Positions 44,144 through 52,678 of a stretch of 64,000 nt of DNA are shown in pieces. The translations under genes and the position numbers were made by a program. Positions within the stretch are counted from its first letter, which is position 1; every line of letters starts with the position of its first letter. Under the pieces are notes generated by a model. That model saw nothing but the letters and a program-made list of their open reading frames with translations. It was not told where the DNA came from and did not search any database. The DNA is from Hymenobacter lapidiphilus (GTDB lineage Bacteria > Bacteroidota > Bacteroidia > Cytophagales > Hymenobacteraceae): NCBI RefSeq assembly GCF_013377885.1, contig NZ_JABKAU010000014.1:50905-114904 (forward strand), given 5' to 3'.

Positions 44144-44151
44144 ATATTTGC
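44144..44151 (+). promoter_or_regulatory. -7 element upstream of tRNA-Thr
   Basis: TATATTTG matches TAnnTTTG and lies 30 bp before the mature tRNA 5' end. No good TTTG -33 box is seen at the expected distance. Confidence 0.5.
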
Positions 44152-44181
44152 AGCCCCGGCGGGTCCGCTGCCGGGCTAAGT

Positions 44182-44254
44182 GCCTCTTTAGCTCAGCTGG
44201 TAGAGCAGCTCATTCGTAATGAGCAGGTCGTTGGTTCGAGTCCAATAAGAGGCT
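44182..44254 (+). tRNA. tRNA-Thr (anticodon CGU)
   Basis: The 73-nt sequence folds into a full cloverleaf: acceptor GCCTCTT/AAGAGGC, D-stem GCTC/GAGC, anticodon stem GCTCA/TGAGC with loop TTCGTAA (anticodon CGT), and T-stem GTTGG/CCAAT with loop TTCGAGT. The discriminator is T. CCA is not encoded. It reads codon ACG. Confidence 0.95.
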
Positions 44255-44264
44255 CACAGGTTCA

Positions 44265-44320
44265 AACCCGAAAAACTAGTTTCCCCTCCGGGAAAGCTGT
44301 TTTTCGGGTTTTTGCTTTTA
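44265..44320 (+). terminator. Terminator after tRNA-Thr
   Basis: AACCCGAAAAAC (44265-44276) pairs with GTTTTTCGGGTT (44299-44310), with a small inner hairpin (TTTCCCCTCCGGGAAA). A T-rich stretch follows to about 44320. It lies 10 bp after the tRNA. Confidence 0.85.
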
Positions 44321-44433
44321 GATCCCACCGGCAGCAGTTACACAACGGCAGGCCTGCTGCCCCGAGCCGCACGGGGACTGGATAATCAGTTGTTTGGGGT
44401 AGATTTAGTCCCTTTAAACTTCCTTCCTACCCT

Positions 44434-45285
44434 ATGCTTCACCGCGCTTTTCTATTCGTGCTGCTGGCCCTGACCAGCCTCGGCGCCCGTGCCCAAACCA
44501 AACCCGCCGAGCTGTTGCTTATCGGCACGTTCCACTACGATAACCCGGGGCTGGACCTGACGAAAGTGACCAGCGTGGACGTGTTAGCGCCGAAAGGCCA
44601 GGCCGACCTGGAAATGATGGCGACTAAGATTGCCGCGTTTGGCCCGAAAAAAGTATTCGTGGAGTGGCAGCAAAACGACCAGGCAACTCTTGACGAGCTG
44701 TATGCCCACTACCGCAAGGGCGAATACGAAAGCTACATCCGCAGCAAGTACACCGACCCCAGAAAGCTGAATCTGTTCCTCAAAAACGAGATGTTCCAAC
44801 TGGGCTTCCGGACCGCCAAAAAGGCCAACCTGCCCCGGGTGTACGGCATCGACTACCAGGGCACCAGCTTCCCCTTCGACAGCGTGCAGCAGGCCATCCG
44901 GGCGGCGGGCCAGACGGCCATACAGCAACGCATCGATGCGGCCCTCAAAAAGTTTGGCGACGACTTCAACCGCAAAGCCAGCACCATGACGCTGCGGGAA
45001 TTGATGCTCGACGCCAACACGCCCGCCGACCTGACGGCCAACAAAGGCCTGTACCTCGATATCTTCAACCGGGCCGGCGCAGTCGACAACTACGCCGGCC
45101 CCTATCTGGTGTCGGAGTGGTACCGCCGCAACCTCTACATGTACTCCGTGGTGCAGAAACTAACTGAGCCCGCCGACGACAAAGTGATGGTGCTGGTGGG
45201 TTCGGGCCACGCCGCCATCATCCGCGACTTCGTGCCCTACGACCCCCGCTTCCGCCTCCGCGAGCTACGCGAGGTGCTGAAGTAA
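44434..45285 (+). CDS. DUF5694 exported protein, TraB/GumN-like
   Basis: The 283-residue product has a signal peptide (about 1-20, ending GARAQ) and the motif ELLLIGTFHYDNPG at the start of the mature part, a GTxH motif shared with TraB/GumN proteins. A central region KKVFVEWQQNDQ and a C-terminal VMVLVGSGHAAIIRDFV supply the second GxGH motif. TraB-family proteins are putative metallopeptidase-like or peptide-binding proteins; function in DUF5694 is unknown. It is GC-rich like the core genome and lies between tRNA-Thr and the AT-rich island. Confidence 0.8.
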   Translation: MLHRAFLFVLLALTSLGARAQTKPAELLLIGTFHYDNPGLDLTKVTSVDVLAPKGQADLEMMATKIAAFGPKKVFVEWQQNDQATLDELYAHYRKGEYESYIRSKYTDPRKLNLFLKNEMFQLGFRTAKKANLPRVYGIDYQGTSFPFDSVQQAIRAAGQTAIQQRIDAALKKFGDDFNRKASTMTLRELMLDANTPADLTANKGLYLDIFNRAGAVDNYAGPYLVSEWYRRNLYMYSVVQKLTEPADDKVMVLVGSGHAAIIRDFVPYDPRFRLRELREVLK

Positions 45286-45593
45286 CACGGCTAACGACCA
45301 GCAAAGCCGGCAGCACCGCCCACAAGGCCAAGCTCCCATCCTAACCCGCCCTCACCGCCATTTTTGTGGCGAGCATGTTTTGTTATGGGTATAGCAACGC
45401 TGCTGAGCACATGACTCACTCAGCACATCAGTGCGGATGCACAGAAGCACCAAATAGCATATTCATTAATTTAAAGTAAAATAATTGGCAACCATAAGAG
45501 ATAGAAGTACATTGCTACATAATCTTCTTCAGCAAAACGAAATAGGACTAAACACAGTTGATCAAAACAATTTGCAACTAAATTAAAATAATC
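45286..45593. other. Left border of the AT-rich island, no gene
   Basis: The first 85 bp or so keep the GC-rich style; from about 45440 the sequence is strongly AT-rich. No open frame is convincing. A weak promoter-like pair, TTG at 45485 and TACATTGC at 45508-45515 (20 bp apart), points to the ATPase gene. No attachment-site repeat of the tRNA 3' end was found. Confidence 0.5.
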
Positions 45594-46979
45594 ATGAAAA
45601 TCGTAAGCTTTAATGCTGAAAAAGTCAACGGGTACTTAGATTTCAATATTGATTTCAATGAAACGCTAACTTTCTTGATTGGAATCAACGGCTCAGGCAA
45701 AACAACTGCAATTAAATTAATACTTGGCTTATTAAGTCCAAGCTGGATAAACTTGACTCAAATCAAATACGATTTTGCCGAAATAACTTGCATTCTAGAC
45801 AAAGAATTAATAACTATAAGATCAGAACATATTGATTCTGACAAAATAAAGCTTAGCATTAAATACGAGACAGATAAAATTAGATCTACAACGAGCACAG
45901 TAAAGGTACAGGACTTGTCCATAATTCAACCAAGCAATGTATCACGTTTTGAAGTAAGGCAAATTGTCACTAGGTATACCCGTTATGAAACACATTTTGT
46001 TGAATTAGATGTAGTAAAGAAAATAAGAGAAATTGCTACCCCAATATTTCTAGGATTAGACAGACGAATTCACCAAGGATCTGAAATAGATTTATTAAGC
46101 ATGGACTCTTTCATGAGAGAGAGAGATTATACAAATGATATCAAAGGCAATCTGTATGAAAGTTTAATAGAAATAGAAAATTTAATAAAAAAATCTTTTT
46201 TAGAATATTCTCAAATACAATCAGAAATTGGAAGCTCTTTAAAAAATAAAATAATAAACTCTTCTTTTGAAATAATACAAAATAGTGAATCAACTGCAGT
46301 CAGCACAAAAACCGATACCAATATATTAGATAGAAAATATAAAATAATTGAAGCATCAAAAAGTTTTGAGATACCTGATTTAGAAAATAAAATAATTACA
46401 TATTTTGATAAATTACATAAAATTCAAAAAGACTTAGCAGATGAGAGCAAGAAAAGTCAAAAAAGTGGAAAGAAATCCGAAGCTTTTATGAATAAACTAG
46501 GCCAATGGTTTATAAACATACCTCAATTACAACGAATAGATAGCATTATATCTATATACGAGGATGCACAGAATGAAATCGTGAGTCATTACCGCAAATT
46601 CATTGCATTTGAAGCGCTAGCTAATAAATATTTCGAAGAGAATAATAAAAAATTATCTATTAAGAAAAATGGCGAAATTGAGATACAACTTCCTGATGGA
46701 AGGCAAAACAGCATCTTTAAACTCTCTTCAGGCGAGAAACAAGTAATAGTGATGTTAGCCCAACTAATCTTTGGTGAGAAAAGAAAAATATTTATAATAG
46801 ACGAGCCTGAGTTAAGTCTTCATTTAGGGTGGCAAGAAATATTTGTACAGACAATTCAAGAGGCGAGTCCTGATACACAATTTATATTGGCAACCCACTC
46901 CCCTAGTATTATAGGAAGTATTGAAAATGAAAAGTATTGCGTTGACCTAACAAAAGAAACAGGATATGCTCAGGTATAA
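45594..46979 (+). CDS. ariA: AAA/ABC-type ATPase, PARIS AriA-like
   Basis: The 461-residue protein has Walker A GINGSGKTT (30-38), a long Lys/Glu-rich middle (about 150-350), the ABC-type signature KLSSGEKQ (376-383), Walker B KIFIIDEP (398-405) with D-loop SLH (408-410), and switch His435 in ATHSPS. The layout fits AAA_15/AAA_21 ATPases of the OLD/RecF kind. It overlaps by 14 bp with a DUF4435 gene, which is the AriA-AriB pairing of the PARIS defence system. There AriA senses phage anti-restriction proteins and holds AriB until triggered. Base composition is very AT-rich compared with both flanks, a sign of horizontal transfer. Other two-gene ATPase systems are possible. Confidence 0.7.
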   Translation: MKIVSFNAEKVNGYLDFNIDFNETLTFLIGINGSGKTTAIKLILGLLSPSWINLTQIKYDFAEITCILDKELITIRSEHIDSDKIKLSIKYETDKIRSTTSTVKVQDLSIIQPSNVSRFEVRQIVTRYTRYETHFVELDVVKKIREIATPIFLGLDRRIHQGSEIDLLSMDSFMRERDYTNDIKGNLYESLIEIENLIKKSFLEYSQIQSEIGSSLKNKIINSSFEIIQNSESTAVSTKTDTNILDRKYKIIEASKSFEIPDLENKIITYFDKLHKIQKDLADESKKSQKSGKKSEAFMNKLGQWFINIPQLQRIDSIISIYEDAQNEIVSHYRKFIAFEALANKYFEENNKKLSIKKNGEIEIQLPDGRQNSIFKLSSGEKQVIVMLAQLIFGEKRKIFIIDEPELSLHLGWQEIFVQTIQEASPDTQFILATHSPSIIGSIENEKYCVDLTKETGYAQV

Positions 46980-47820
46980 AAGCTCAATAATTCCTACCAT
47001 CTCTTTGTTTTTTAAATCACAGAATGACGTAGATATTTTTATAGAAGATTCTAACAATGAGGAATTCTATAAAACTCTATTTCATAGACTACTTAACAAT
47101 AAGAGAATAAGAAAAATAATATCTTGCAAATGCAAGACTGAACTTATAAAGGCTTGCGAGAATGACCAAATTGACAGAAAAAGAAAGCGTATTTATGTTA
47201 CTGATGGAGATTTAGATTTAATATTTGACAATAACAGAAAAGATTTAAAACATCTACACGTATTAAAAAGATATTGCATAGAGAATTATTTACTTGACGA
47301 GGAAGGCATTATAGAGACACTTTATGATAATATCATTTTAAAAAAAGAAGATATAAAAACACAACTTTTATTTGAAAATTGGCTTAAAAGCATCACAAAT
47401 CCATTATTAGAACTATTTTTCCATTATTCCATAACACATGAACATAAAATGGGAATTAAAACCGTATCAACAACAGTAGGATCATTATGCAAACAATACC
47501 GAGGAATTACAGTTTTAGATAATCAAAAAATAGAAGATAAAATACGGGAAATTAGAGAGGAGATTATAAATACTATTGGAGACGATGCTTACAATGAGTC
47601 TATATATGCAAAAAGACAGAAATGGCCACCAAACATTATGTCATTAATCACAATCGTATCAGCAAAAGATTACATCCTACCATTATTAACATTTAGGTTT
47701 AAAAAAATAAAGGGAAAAGAAACATACAATTTAAAATGGGAGTCACTACGGATTAGATTGGCCAAGACGTGCAACCTTAATTCTTTAGATGATTTAAAAG
47801 CATTAATATTATCTGTATAA
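46966..47820 (+). CDS. ariB: DUF4435 / TOPRIM-like protein, PARIS AriB-like
   Basis: The 284-residue protein fits DUF4435: an acidic residue Glu27 in DIFIEDSNNEEFYKTLF, the TOPRIM-type acidic motif DGDLD (80-84) after RIYVT, and KRYCIENYLLDEEGI (101-115), a typical ENYL motif. In PARIS, AriB is a TOPRIM nuclease released by AriA that cleaves host tRNA. From memory the catalytic glutamate of the studied AriB is near residue 26, which matches Glu27. The gene starts inside the end of the ATPase gene and has the same AT-rich composition. It ends 9 bp before a strong terminator. Nuclease activity is inferred, not shown. Confidence 0.7.
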   Translation: MLRYKSSIIPTISLFFKSQNDVDIFIEDSNNEEFYKTLFHRLLNNKRIRKIISCKCKTELIKACENDQIDRKRKRIYVTDGDLDLIFDNNRKDLKHLHVLKRYCIENYLLDEEGIIETLYDNIILKKEDIKTQLLFENWLKSITNPLLELFFHYSITHEHKMGIKTVSTTVGSLCKQYRGITVLDNQKIEDKIREIREEIINTIGDDAYNESIYAKRQKWPPNIMSLITIVSAKDYILPLLTFRFKKIKGKETYNLKWESLRIRLAKTCNLNSLDDLKALILSV

Positions 47821-47829
47821 CACAAGCTC

Positions 47830-47883
47830 AGTAACACAAAAGCGGCCGAAGCTCCCAGGAGCTTCGGCCGCTTTTGTGTTACT
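47830..47883. terminator. Perfect 26-bp bidirectional terminator
   Basis: Arms 47830-47855 and 47858-47883 are fully complementary around a 2-nt CA loop, core AAAAGCGGCCGAAGCTCC. It stands between the ariB-like gene and lpd, which converge, and can serve both. It marks the right border of the AT-rich island. Confidence 0.9.
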
Positions 47884-47900
47884 GCCGTAAGGCGTTGGCC

Positions 47901-49307
47901 TTACATGTGGATGGCGCGGTTCTCGGTGGCGGCGAGGCAGGCTTCCTTCATGGCTTCGGCGTAGGTGGGGTGGGCGTGGCTCATGCGGGCCACGTCCTCG
48001 GCCGAGGCGCGGAACTCCATGGCCGTTACGGCTTCGGCAATCAGGTCGGCGATGCGCGGGCCCACCATGTGCACGCCCAGGATTTCGTCGGTCGTTTTGT
48101 CGGCCAGCACCTTCACGAAACCGTCGAGGTCGCCGGAGGCGCGGGCGCGGCCCGAGGCGCGGAAGGGGAAGTTGCCGGTTTTGTAGGCCCGGCCTTCTTC
48201 CTTGAGTTGCTCTTCGGTGTAGCCCACCCCGGCCGCTTCGGGCCAGGTGTACACCACGCCCGGAATGAGCAGGTAGTTGATGTGAGGCTTCTGGCCCACG
48301 ATGGTTTCGGCCACGAACACGCCCTCTTCCTCGGCCTTGTGGGCCAGCATGGCACCGCGCACCACGTCGCCGATGGCGTAGATGCCGGGCACGTTGGTTT
48401 GCAGGTGCGCATCGACCTTGATGCGGCCGCGCTCCTCCATTTCGATACCGGCGGCCTCCAGGTTCAGGCCCGCCGTGTAGGGCGAGCGGCCCACCGCCAC
48501 CAGGCAGTAGTCGCCTTCCACCTGCACTTCCTCGCCCTTGGGCGTGGTGGCGGTTACCGTTACCACGTCGCCGGCGCGGGTGGCACCGGTTACTTTGTGG
48601 CCCAGCATAAACTTGATGCCGATTTTGCTCAGCACCCGCTTCATCTCCTTGCCGATGCTGCCGTCCATGGTCGGCACCAGCGAGTCGGTGTACTCGATAA
48701 CGGTTACCTCCGAGCCCAGGCGGGCGTAGATGGACGCCATTTCGAGGCCGATAACGCCGCCGCCAATCACGATGAAGCTCTTGGGCACTTCGCGGATGTT
48801 GAGGGCCTCGGTGCTGGTGATGATGCGCTCCTTGTCCTGGCTGATGAAGGGCAGCACCGTGGGCTTCGAGCCGCTGGCAATGATGACGTTCTTGGTCTCT
48901 AGCTGCTGCTCCTCGCCGCCGTTGGTGGGCACGACTTTGATGTGCGTTTTATCGACGAACGAGCCCATACCGTGGATGACGTCGATTTTATTCTTCTTCA
49001 TCAGGTACACGATGCCCTCGGTGTTGGCCTTCACCACGCCCGTTTTGCGGTCAATCATCTGGGGCATGTTCACCCGCAAATCGCTCACCTCTATCCCATG
49101 CTCCTGGAATACGCTGTGGGCGTTGTGGTAGTGCTCGGTGCTGTCGAGCAGGGCCTTGCTGGGGATGCAGCCCACGTTGAGGCAGGTGCCGCCCAGCGTG
49201 TCGTACTTCTCGATAAGGGCGGTTTTGAGGCCCAGCTGGGCGCAACGGATAGCGGCCACATAGCCGCCCGGCCCCGAACCGATGACGGTAACGTCGTATT
49301 GATTCAT
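47901..49307 (-). CDS. lpdA: Dihydrolipoyl dehydrogenase
   Basis: The 468-residue flavoprotein starts MNQYDVTVIGSGPGGYVAAI (FAD motif), with the redox pair Cys42/Cys47 in GGTCLNVGCIPSK. A second nucleotide-binding motif is VIGGGVIGLEMASIYARLGS, and the C-terminal His-Glu pair is in SHAHPTYAEAMKEA. It reoxidises lipoyl groups in 2-oxoacid dehydrogenases, and odhB-sucA lie 5 kb away on the same strand. A TACCTTTG element (49341-49348, minus) lies 33 bp before the ATG. The open frame to 49460 includes repeat sequence and is not real. Confidence 0.97.
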   Translation of the reverse strand: MNQYDVTVIGSGPGGYVAAIRCAQLGLKTALIEKYDTLGGTCLNVGCIPSKALLDSTEHYHNAHSVFQEHGIEVSDLRVNMPQMIDRKTGVVKANTEGIVYLMKKNKIDVIHGMGSFVDKTHIKVVPTNGGEEQQLETKNVIIASGSKPTVLPFISQDKERIITSTEALNIREVPKSFIVIGGGVIGLEMASIYARLGSEVTVIEYTDSLVPTMDGSIGKEMKRVLSKIGIKFMLGHKVTGATRAGDVVTVTATTPKGEEVQVEGDYCLVAVGRSPYTAGLNLEAAGIEMEERGRIKVDAHLQTNVPGIYAIGDVVRGAMLAHKAEEEGVFVAETIVGQKPHINYLLIPGVVYTWPEAAGVGYTEEQLKEEGRAYKTGNFPFRASGRARASGDLDGFVKVLADKTTDEILGVHMVGPRIADLIAEAVTAMEFRASAEDVARMSHAHPTYAEAMKEACLAATENRAIHM

Positions 49308-49340
49308 AATCAGGAAATGTCGGTGGAAATCAACTGGGAG

Positions 49341-49348
49341 CAAAGGTA
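49341..49348 (-). promoter_or_regulatory. -7 element of lpd
   Basis: TACCTTTG on the minus strand matches the -7 consensus, 33 bp before the lpd start. No clear -33 TTTG is seen. Confidence 0.45.
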
Positions 49349-49399
49349 GCGGTTGCGGCGGGGAATGAGGGAGTGGGGGAATGAGGGAGCAGGAGTAAA

Positions 49400-49530
49400 A
49401 GCACGTGTCATGCTGAGCGAAGCGGAGCGTAGTCGAAGCATCTCTACCGCTTCGTTGCAATCGACAGGATTAGCACTGTGGTAGAGATGCTTCGACTCCG
49501 GCTGCGCCTTCGCTCAGCATGACATGTGCT
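49400..49530. repeat. Long inverted repeat, family B (TGTCATGCTGAGC type)
   Basis: Arms of about 50 bp begin AGCACGTGTCATGCTGAGCG (49400) and end GCTCAGCATGACATGTGCT (49530), with a few bulges and a central spacer around TTGCAATCGACAGG. The inner part, GTCGAAGCATCTCTAC, is shared with the innermost stem of the nested repeat at 39370-39466. It lies between lpd and the M1 peptidase. Confidence 0.9.
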
Positions 49531-49546
49531 TTCTTCATTCACTCTC

Positions 49547-51229
49547 CTACTCTACCAGCACCCCGATATAGCAGTTCTCGGTGTCCACCTCCAGGTTCTC
49601 CCGGGTCAGCCCCGGCAGGTTTACCGCTTGAAAAGTCGTGGTCAGGGGCAGCGCGACGAAACCGGCATTGCCCTTTACCCGCAAGCGGGCGGGCAGCTCA
49701 AAATCGGGAGTGGCGGCAATCCAGCGGGCCATCGGCGGGCCGGTGGCCGGGAAACGAACCTCCAGCACCGGCAGACCGGTGTGGCGCAGGTACTGATCGA
49801 AAACGGGCGTCAGGTTCTGGCCGGTTTGCTGGTTGAAGTAATCAACTATCTGCTTGGTGGTCACGGTCTGGTGGTAGAAGGTGCGGCCCAGGCCCCGCAG
49901 CAGCTCGCGCCACTTCGCATCGTCGGGCACGTAGCTGGTGCGGATGAGGTGGAGCAGGTTGCTGCCCTTGTCGTACATATCCGACGAGCCCTCCTCATTC
50001 ACGCCGTAGGGCCCGATGATGGGGCCGTCGTTGCGGATGTTGCGGCGCTGGCCGTGGATGTACTGGCGGGCGGCATCCTTGCCAAACTGGCTTTCCACAA
50101 ACAGCGCCTCCGAGTAGGTCGTGAAGGCCTCGTGCACCCACATATCGGCAATGTCTTTGGTCGTGATGTTGTTGCCGAACCACTCGTGGCCGCTTTCGTG
50201 GATGATGATGAAGTCCCACTTCAGCCCCCAGCCGGTGCCCGAGCGGTCGAGGCCGCGGTAGCCGTTTTTGTATTCGTTGCCATAGGCCACGGCGCTCTGG
50301 TGCTCCATGCCCAAGTGGGGCGTTTCTACCAGCTTGTAGCCGTCCTCATAAAACGGGTAGGGACCGAACCAGTATTCCATACTCTTGAGCATGGGCTTCA
50401 CGTTCTCGCCGAACTGCTTTTTGGCCTTGGCCAGATTCTCGGGCAGCACCCAATAGTCGAGCGTCAGCGGGCCTTTCTCACCGGCGTAGGTATCCTGAAA
50501 GTGCGCGTAGTTGGCCACGTTCAGGGCCACGTTGTAGTTGTTGATGGGGTTGCTCACGAACCAGTCGAAACGGGTGGCGCCTCCCTTAAGCTTAGTGGTG
50601 CGGCGCAGGCGGCCGTTGGATACGTTGGTCAGGCCCTTAGGCACGGTTACGCTGATGAGCATGGAGTCGGGTTCGTCGGCCTGCTGGTCTTTGCAGGGCC
50701 ACCAGATGCTGGCGCCCACGCCCTGGCACGCGGTAGCTACCCAGGGCTGACCCGCGCCATGTTCGGCAAACACCAACCCGCCGTCCCAGGGTGCGTTCTT
50801 AGCTACCGTCGGCTGGCCGCCATAGTACACCGTGAAGCTGGCCTGCTGGCCCTGCCGGATGGGCGCGGGAAACGTGACGAACACCGCGTTGAACTCGCGG
50901 GTAAACGGCAGCTCCCGGCCCTGGTACTCCACCTTCTCCACGGCCAGGTTGGCAAACAAGTCGAACTGCAGCTGCGTGAAGTCGCGGGTGGCCGTAAGCC
51001 GGAACTCGTTGGAGCCCCGGATAGCCCGCCCGGCCACATCGAGCCGCACATCGAGGTGGTAGTAGCTGATGTCGTAACAGCTCCGCAGCGGCGAGTTGTA
51101 GTTGCCCCGCAACGAGTCGGCGCGGCTGAAACCGGCTGGCTCGGCACCTACCTGCAGCAGCTGGGCCCGAGCAGCCGGAGCAGCGGCGCTCAGCAGCAGA
51201 AGAGTAAATAGAAACAGCAGACGCAGCAT
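49547..51229 (-). CDS. M1 family metallopeptidase
   Basis: The 560-residue protein has a signal peptide (about 1-22) and the gluzincin set: zinc ligands His344, His348 and Glu367 in HESGHEW...WVHEAF. The exopeptidase motif is changed from the usual GAMEN to GMEHQS (307-312). It is probably a periplasmic aminopeptidase. It lacks the C-terminal ARM-type domain of full-length M1 enzymes. The open frame to 51370 runs into a repeat; the ATG at 51229 gives a good signal peptide. Confidence 0.9.
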   Translation of the reverse strand: MLRLLFLFTLLLLSAAAPAARAQLLQVGAEPAGFSRADSLRGNYNSPLRSCYDISYYHLDVRLDVAGRAIRGSNEFRLTATRDFTQLQFDLFANLAVEKVEYQGRELPFTREFNAVFVTFPAPIRQGQQASFTVYYGGQPTVAKNAPWDGGLVFAEHGAGQPWVATACQGVGASIWWPCKDQQADEPDSMLISVTVPKGLTNVSNGRLRRTTKLKGGATRFDWFVSNPINNYNVALNVANYAHFQDTYAGEKGPLTLDYWVLPENLAKAKKQFGENVKPMLKSMEYWFGPYPFYEDGYKLVETPHLGMEHQSAVAYGNEYKNGYRGLDRSGTGWGLKWDFIIIHESGHEWFGNNITTKDIADMWVHEAFTTYSEALFVESQFGKDAARQYIHGQRRNIRNDGPIIGPYGVNEEGSSDMYDKGSNLLHLIRTSYVPDDAKWRELLRGLGRTFYHQTVTTKQIVDYFNQQTGQNLTPVFDQYLRHTGLPVLEVRFPATGPPMARWIAATPDFELPARLRVKGNAGFVALPLTTTFQAVNLPGLTRENLEVDTENCYIGVLVE

Positions 51230-51260
51230 GAGGCAGAGAGGTTTGTAGGAGCAGCCAGGA

Positions 51261-51419
51261 CGGTGTAGAGACGCAACCCTTTGCGCCTCGTCGGTTAACG
51301 ACGGTATAGCAAAGGTCAGCAACGACGAACCGCCAACTATTACGGCCCTTCTATGAATGGCAGAACGCAATGGTCAATGTCAGCAACGACGAGACGCAAA
51401 GGATTGCGTCTCTACACCG
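51261..51419. repeat. Inverted repeat, family C (GTAGAGACGCAA type) with internal direct repeats
   Basis: The left arm CGGTGTAGAGACGCAACCCT (51261) and the right arm ending ATTGCGTCTCTACACCG (51419) are complementary for about 33 bp with few mismatches. A 14-bp direct repeat GTCAGCAACGACGA occurs at 51315-51328 and 51379-51392. Sequence type differs from families A and B. Confidence 0.85.
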
Positions 51420-51563
51420 TTTTTTAGCCACCCAATCTTCTGGAATGAAGAATCAAACGGCTGGGGCTACAGACCCGGCCAAGCGCACGACGTTGCGCGG
51501 ACACCGGGGCGCAAAATACGGTGCCGGCCCTGTTTAGCAGGCCGCCGCCAGCCAAAAGGGCCG

Positions 51564-51571
51564 TAGTTTTG
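51564..51571 (+). promoter_or_regulatory. -7 element of the EamA gene
   Basis: TAGTTTTG matches TAnnTTTG and lies 20 bp before the ATG at 51592. No clear -33 box. Confidence 0.45.
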
Positions 51572-51591
51572 CGCATATTTTCCTTCGTGCT

Positions 51592-52527
51592 ATGCCGGCT
51601 TCCGCGCCCACCGCTTCCCGTTCGCTTATTCTGTTGGCGCTGCTGGCGTTGTATCTCATCTGGGGCTCCACTTACCTGGCTACCAAAATTGCGCTGGGCA
51701 TCTGGCCGCCGTTCCTGCTCTCGGCCATGCGCTACCTGCTGGCAGGCACGCTGCTTTATGGCGCTCTGCGGCTCAGCGGCTCGCCCGCTCCTTCGCGGCA
51801 AGACTGGTGGCGGGCGGCCATCATGGGCATATGCCTGCCGGTGTTCGGCAATGGCGGTACCACCTTCGCGCAGCAGTACATTCCGTCGGGCATGACGGCC
51901 CTGCTGGTGGCCGCGGTACCCATGTACCTGGCACTCCTGGGCTGGGCGTCCGGCCTCACAGCCCGGCCCAACGCTAAGGTGCTGCTGGGCCTCGTGCTGG
52001 GCGTGGTCGGGCTGCTGCTGCTGCTCAAAACCGACAGCACCGCCCCGGTCCTGATTCCCGGCCACGCCCTGCTCGGCATCGGCGCGGTACTGGTAGGCTC
52101 GTTTATGTGGGCCGTGGGGTCGCTCTACTCCCGCCAGAAACCCATCGGGGGCTCACCCTTTGTGGGCGTGGGCATGCAGATGCTGTGCGGGGGCTTTTAC
52201 CTGTCGATTATCGGGCTGCTACATGGCGAGGCCTCGTCTTTCCACGTTGATGAGGTGCCGCTCAAAATTTGGGGGGCCCTGGCGTATCTGGTTGTATTCG
52301 GCTCCATCATTGCCCTCTCGGCCTATGTGTGGCTGCTGAAAGTAGTCGAGCCGACGCTGGCCGGCACCTACGCCTTCGTCAATCCGGTGGTGGCGCTGCT
52401 GCTGGGCTGGCTGTTTGCAGGCGAAACCCTGAACACCGGCATGCTGGGCGGCGCGGCCCTGATTGTGGCCGCTGTGGCCTTGGTAGTGCTGGGCGGCAAG
52501 CAGCGCCAGCCCCGCAAGCTGGCCTGA
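51592..52527 (+). CDS. EamA/DMT family transporter
   Basis: The 311-residue protein has about ten transmembrane helices in two EamA repeats (about 12-140 and 155-300). It starts LALYLIWGSTYLATKIAL, which is typical of YedA-like exporters, followed by AMRYLLAGTLLYGALR, and the second repeat has ALAYLVVFGSIIALSAYVWL with PVVALLLGWLFAGETLN. It is an inner-membrane drug/metabolite exporter; substrate unknown. Confidence 0.9.
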   Translation: MPASAPTASRSLILLALLALYLIWGSTYLATKIALGIWPPFLLSAMRYLLAGTLLYGALRLSGSPAPSRQDWWRAAIMGICLPVFGNGGTTFAQQYIPSGMTALLVAAVPMYLALLGWASGLTARPNAKVLLGLVLGVVGLLLLLKTDSTAPVLIPGHALLGIGAVLVGSFMWAVGSLYSRQKPIGGSPFVGVGMQMLCGGFYLSIIGLLHGEASSFHVDEVPLKIWGALAYLVVFGSIIALSAYVWLLKVVEPTLAGTYAFVNPVVALLLGWLFAGETLNTGMLGGAALIVAAVALVVLGGKQRQPRKLA

Positions 52528-52678
52528 AGCCGGACAGTAGCCCCCATCACCCGGACAAGCTGCCAGTCAGGCGCTTGCGTTTAACCACTTAGGATTATCG
52601 GGTGCTCAAAAGCCCTGCTGCAGCGTAGCACCAGCTGTCAATTACATTAAAAAAGGAAAGAAAGGAACGATGCCGGTT

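Larger units (their letters stand above)
51230..51591. other. Intergenic region with repeat and EamA promoter
   Basis: This 362-bp gap between the M1 peptidase start and the EamA start holds the inverted repeat at 51261-51419 and a -7 element TAGTTTTG at 51564-51571. No gene is supported in the remaining bases. Confidence 0.7.

Noticed and set aside
44182..47830. tRNA-Thr as an integration site for the AT-rich island
   Set aside because: No copy of the tRNA 3' end was found at the island's borders, no integrase is present, and a GC-rich core-type gene (DUF5694) lies between tRNA and island.
49526..51211. 561-codon open frame on the plus strand opposite the M1 peptidase
   Set aside because: It is an antisense shadow: the minus-strand frame has the complete M1 motif set, and the plus frame has no signal peptide, family motif or plausible composition.
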